Below are positions 62,043 to 64,000 of a stretch of 64,000 nt of DNA, one piece after another. The stretch spans positions 107,147,906-107,211,905 of the forward strand of contig OY804577.1 in assembly GCA_963680875.1 (NCBI GenBank), written 5' to 3'. Position 1 is the stretch's first letter. The number at the start of each line of letters is the position of its first letter. A program made the position numbers and the translations under genes. A model generated the notes under the pieces. That model was not told where the DNA came from. It made no database searches and was given only the letters and a program-made list of their open reading frames with translations. This DNA is from Bathymodiolus brooksi (lineage: Eukaryota > Mollusca > Bivalvia > Mytilida > Modiolidae).

Positions 62043-64000
62043 AAATATGGAAGAAGCCCAAGTTGAATAGTGAATAGATATGGAAAATACAGAAGAAAAG
62101 TAAGTTGAATAGTGAAAAGATATGGAAAATATGGCAGAAAAGTAGGTTGAGATGTGAAATATGGAAAATATGGAAGAAACCCAAGTTGAATAGTGAAAAG
62201 ATATGGACAATATGGAAGAAAGGCAAGTTGAATAGTAAAAATATATGAAAAATATGGAAGAAACCCAAGTTGAATAGTGAAAAGATATGGAAAATATGGC
62301 AGAAAGGCAAGTTGAATAGTGAAAAGATATGAAAAATATGGAAGAAAATTGTGAAATGATATGGAAAATATGGAAGAAAGGCAGTCGAATAGTGATAAGA
62401 AATGGACAATATGGAAGAAAGGCAAGTTGAATAGTGAAAAGAGATGGAAAATACAGAAGAAAAGTAAGTTGAGTAGTGAAAAGATATGGAAATTAATGAA
62501 GAAAAGTAAGTTGAATAGTGAAAAGATTTGGAAAATATGGAAGAAAGATAAATTGAATAGTGAAATGAGTTGGACAATATGGAAGAAAGGCAAGTTGAAT
62601 AGTGAAAAGATATGGAAATTATGGAAGAAAAGTAAGTTGAAGAGTGAAAAGATATGAAAAATATGGAAGAAATCCAAGTTGAATAGTGAAAAGATATGGA
62701 AAGTACAGAAGAAAAGTAAGTTGAATTGTGAAAAGATATGGAAGAAAGGCAAGTTGAATAGTGATAAGATATGAACAATATGGAAGAATGGTAAGTTGAA
62801 TAGTGATAAGATATGGAACAATATGGAAGAATGGTAAGTTGAATAGTGATAAGATATGGAAAATATGGAAGAAAGGCAAGTTGAAGATTGAAAAGATATG
62901 AAAAATATGGAAGAAACCCAAGTTGAATAGTGAAAAGATATGGAAAATACAGAAGAAAAGTAAGTTGAATTGTGAAAAGATATGGAAGAAAGGCAAGTTG
63001 AATAGTGATAAGATATGAACAATATGGAAGAATGGTAAGTTGAATAGTGATAAGATATGGAAAATATGGAAGAAAGCAAGTTGAAGAGTGAAAAGATATG
63101 AAAAATATAGAAGAAACCAAAGTTGAATAGTGAAAAGATATGAAAAATATGGAAGAAGCCAAAGTTGAATAGGGAACAGATGTGTAAATTATGGAAGAAA
63201 ATTAAGTTGAATAGTGAAATGATATGGAAAATATGGAAGAAAAGTAGGTTGAGATGTGAAATATGGAAAATATGGAAGAAACCCAAGTTGAATAGTGAAT
63301 ATATATGAAAAATATGGAAAAAAACCAAGTTGAATAGTGAAAAGATATGTAAATTATGGATGAAAATTAAGTTGAATAGTGAAATGATATGAAAATATGG
63401 AAGAAACCCAAGTTGAATAGTGAATAGATATGGAAAATACAGAAGAAAAGTAAGTTGAATAGTGAAAAGATATGGAAAATATGGCAGAAAGGCAAGTTGA
63501 ATAGTGAATATATATGAAAAATATGGAAGAAACCCAAGTTGAATAGTGAAAATATATGAAAAATATGGAAGAAAACCAAGTTGAATAGTGAAAAGATATG
63601 TAAATTATGGATGAAAATTAAGTTGAATAGTGAAATGATATGAAAATATGGAAGAAACCCAAGTTGAATAGAGAATAGATATGGACAATATGGAAGAAAG
63701 GCAAGTTGAATAGTAAAAATATATGAAAAATATGGAAGAAACCCAAGTTGAATAGTGAAAATATATGAAAAATATGGAAGAAAACCTAGTTGAATAGTGA
63801 AAAGATATGTAAATTATGGATGAAAATTAAGTTGAATAGTGAAATGATATGAAAATATGGAAGAAACCCAAGTTGAATAGAGAATAGATATGGAAAATAC
63901 AGAAGAAAAGTAAGTTGAATAGTGAAAAGATATGGAAAATATGGCAGAAAGGCAAGTTGAATAGTGAAAAGATATGAAAAATATGGAAGAAAATTGTGAA
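62043..64000. repeat. HOR-IV copy 4, deleted and cut by the window end
   Basis: It follows copy 3 at 3,287 bp until about 63,200, then at 2,545 bp from about 63,286, a net loss of 742 bp. It keeps the 209-bp duplication (63,666/63,875), so it is a closer relative of copy 3 than of copies 1 and 2. The array runs off the window inside a cassette. Confidence 0.87.

Larger units (their letters stand above)
1..64000. repeat. 42-bp satellite array filling the window
   Basis: Every stretch I read is built from head-to-tail copies of one 42-bp monomer, always in the same orientation. Monomers begin AAGTTGAATAGTG and end GGAAGAAA plus a variable triplet. ATATGG occurs twice inside the monomer, at positions 19-24 and 28-33, which gives a 9-bp sub-period. 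Consensus composition is A21 G12 T8 C1. Length variants recur: 43 bp (for example 846-888), 41 bp, 39 bp (1584-1622) and 33 bp (771-803). Neither window end reaches a flank. Human satellite I also has a 42-bp monomer, but its AT-rich sequence is not this one, and I recognise no named satellite. The host and chromosomal position cannot be read from the sequence. Confidence 0.98.

Noticed and set aside
1..64000. CRISPR array
   Set aside because: Repeats are contiguous, with no unique spacers of constant length and no cas genes; unit variants are substitutions and indels of one satellite monomer.
1..64000. Bacterial or phage repeat-protein locus
   Set aside because: No ribosome-binding sites, no flanking genes and no conserved frame, and the array is homogenised in multi-kilobase HORs as in eukaryotic satellites.
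1..64000. Telomeric repeat or human satellite I
   Set aside because: There are no TTAGGG-like tracts. Satellite I shares the 42-bp length only; its sequence is AT-rich and different.
1..64000. CENP-B box or other known centromere protein motif
   Set aside because: The CENP-B box needs C/G-rich positions (TTCG, CGGG) that this nearly C-free monomer does not provide on either strand.
1..64000. Transposon or retroelement insertion within the array
   Set aside because: No non-satellite sequence, terminal repeats, target-site duplications or poly(A) tails were seen; every junction I examined is between satellite monomers.

Overview
The whole 64,000-base window is one uninterrupted eukaryotic-type satellite (minisatellite) array. 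I find no protein-coding gene, RNA gene, transposon, CRISPR array or unique-sequence island in it. The window opens and closes inside a monomer, so the array continues on both sides. The basic monomer is 42 bp. By position it reads AAGTTGAAT (1-9), AGTGAAAAG (10-18), ATATGG (19-24), AAAATATGG (25-33), AAGAAAGGC (34-42), and the last three bases vary (GGC, CCC, AGT, GAT, GGT). About 1,500 monomers fit in the window. The consensus has 21 A, 12 G, 8 T and 1 C, so the + strand is about 79% purine and almost free of C. Recurrent length variants are 43, 41, 39 and 33 bp, plus a monomer pair shortened by 10 bp. The sequence does not name the organism. A multi-kilobase higher-order satellite like this suggests a eukaryotic centromeric, subtelomeric or heterochromatic block from a long-read assembly, but that is inference.

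Monomer variants are arranged in higher-order repeats (HORs), whose unit changes along the window. Copy boundaries are approximate to about one monomer because neighbouring monomers resemble each other. (1) 1-9,765: a 3,998-bp HOR in two full copies, itself built from a 2,534-bp unit followed by a 1,464-bp truncated copy of the same unit. (2) 9,766-17,944: a mosaic with only short local duplications (494, 168 and 42 bp). (3) 17,945-37,018: a roughly 8.0-kb HOR seen as one full and one truncated copy, flanked by a 2.46-kb block present twice, 16,613 bp apart. (4) 35,540-40,328: a 1,851-bp tandem duplication and a 3.1-kb block repeated at 7,308 bp. (5) 40,935-51,280: a 3,045-bp HOR in two full copies, one 2,264-bp shortened copy and a partial copy. 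(6) 51,281-52,599: a short irregular junction. (7) 52,600-64,000: a 3,078-bp HOR in four copies, the third carrying a 209-bp tandem duplication and the fourth both that duplication and a net 742-bp deletion.

Copies inside a HOR family differ by only a few bases per 2 kb where I compared them, so homogenisation was recent. All families draw on the same small set of variant modules: a cassette with a 10-bp deletion, a TGATAAG-bearing module with 33- and 43-bp monomers, an 84-bp module, and a 39-bp monomer. The array therefore looks like successive rounds of unequal exchange on one variant pool.

Long open frames exist, especially on the minus strand (up to 913 codons). They follow from the repeat composition: the consensus has no stop in any minus frame. 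They are not annotated as genes. I found no evidence of a new gene system. The items worth attention are the nested HOR architecture, its dated rearrangements, the helical phasing of the monomer and the strand-specific splice-like motifs.
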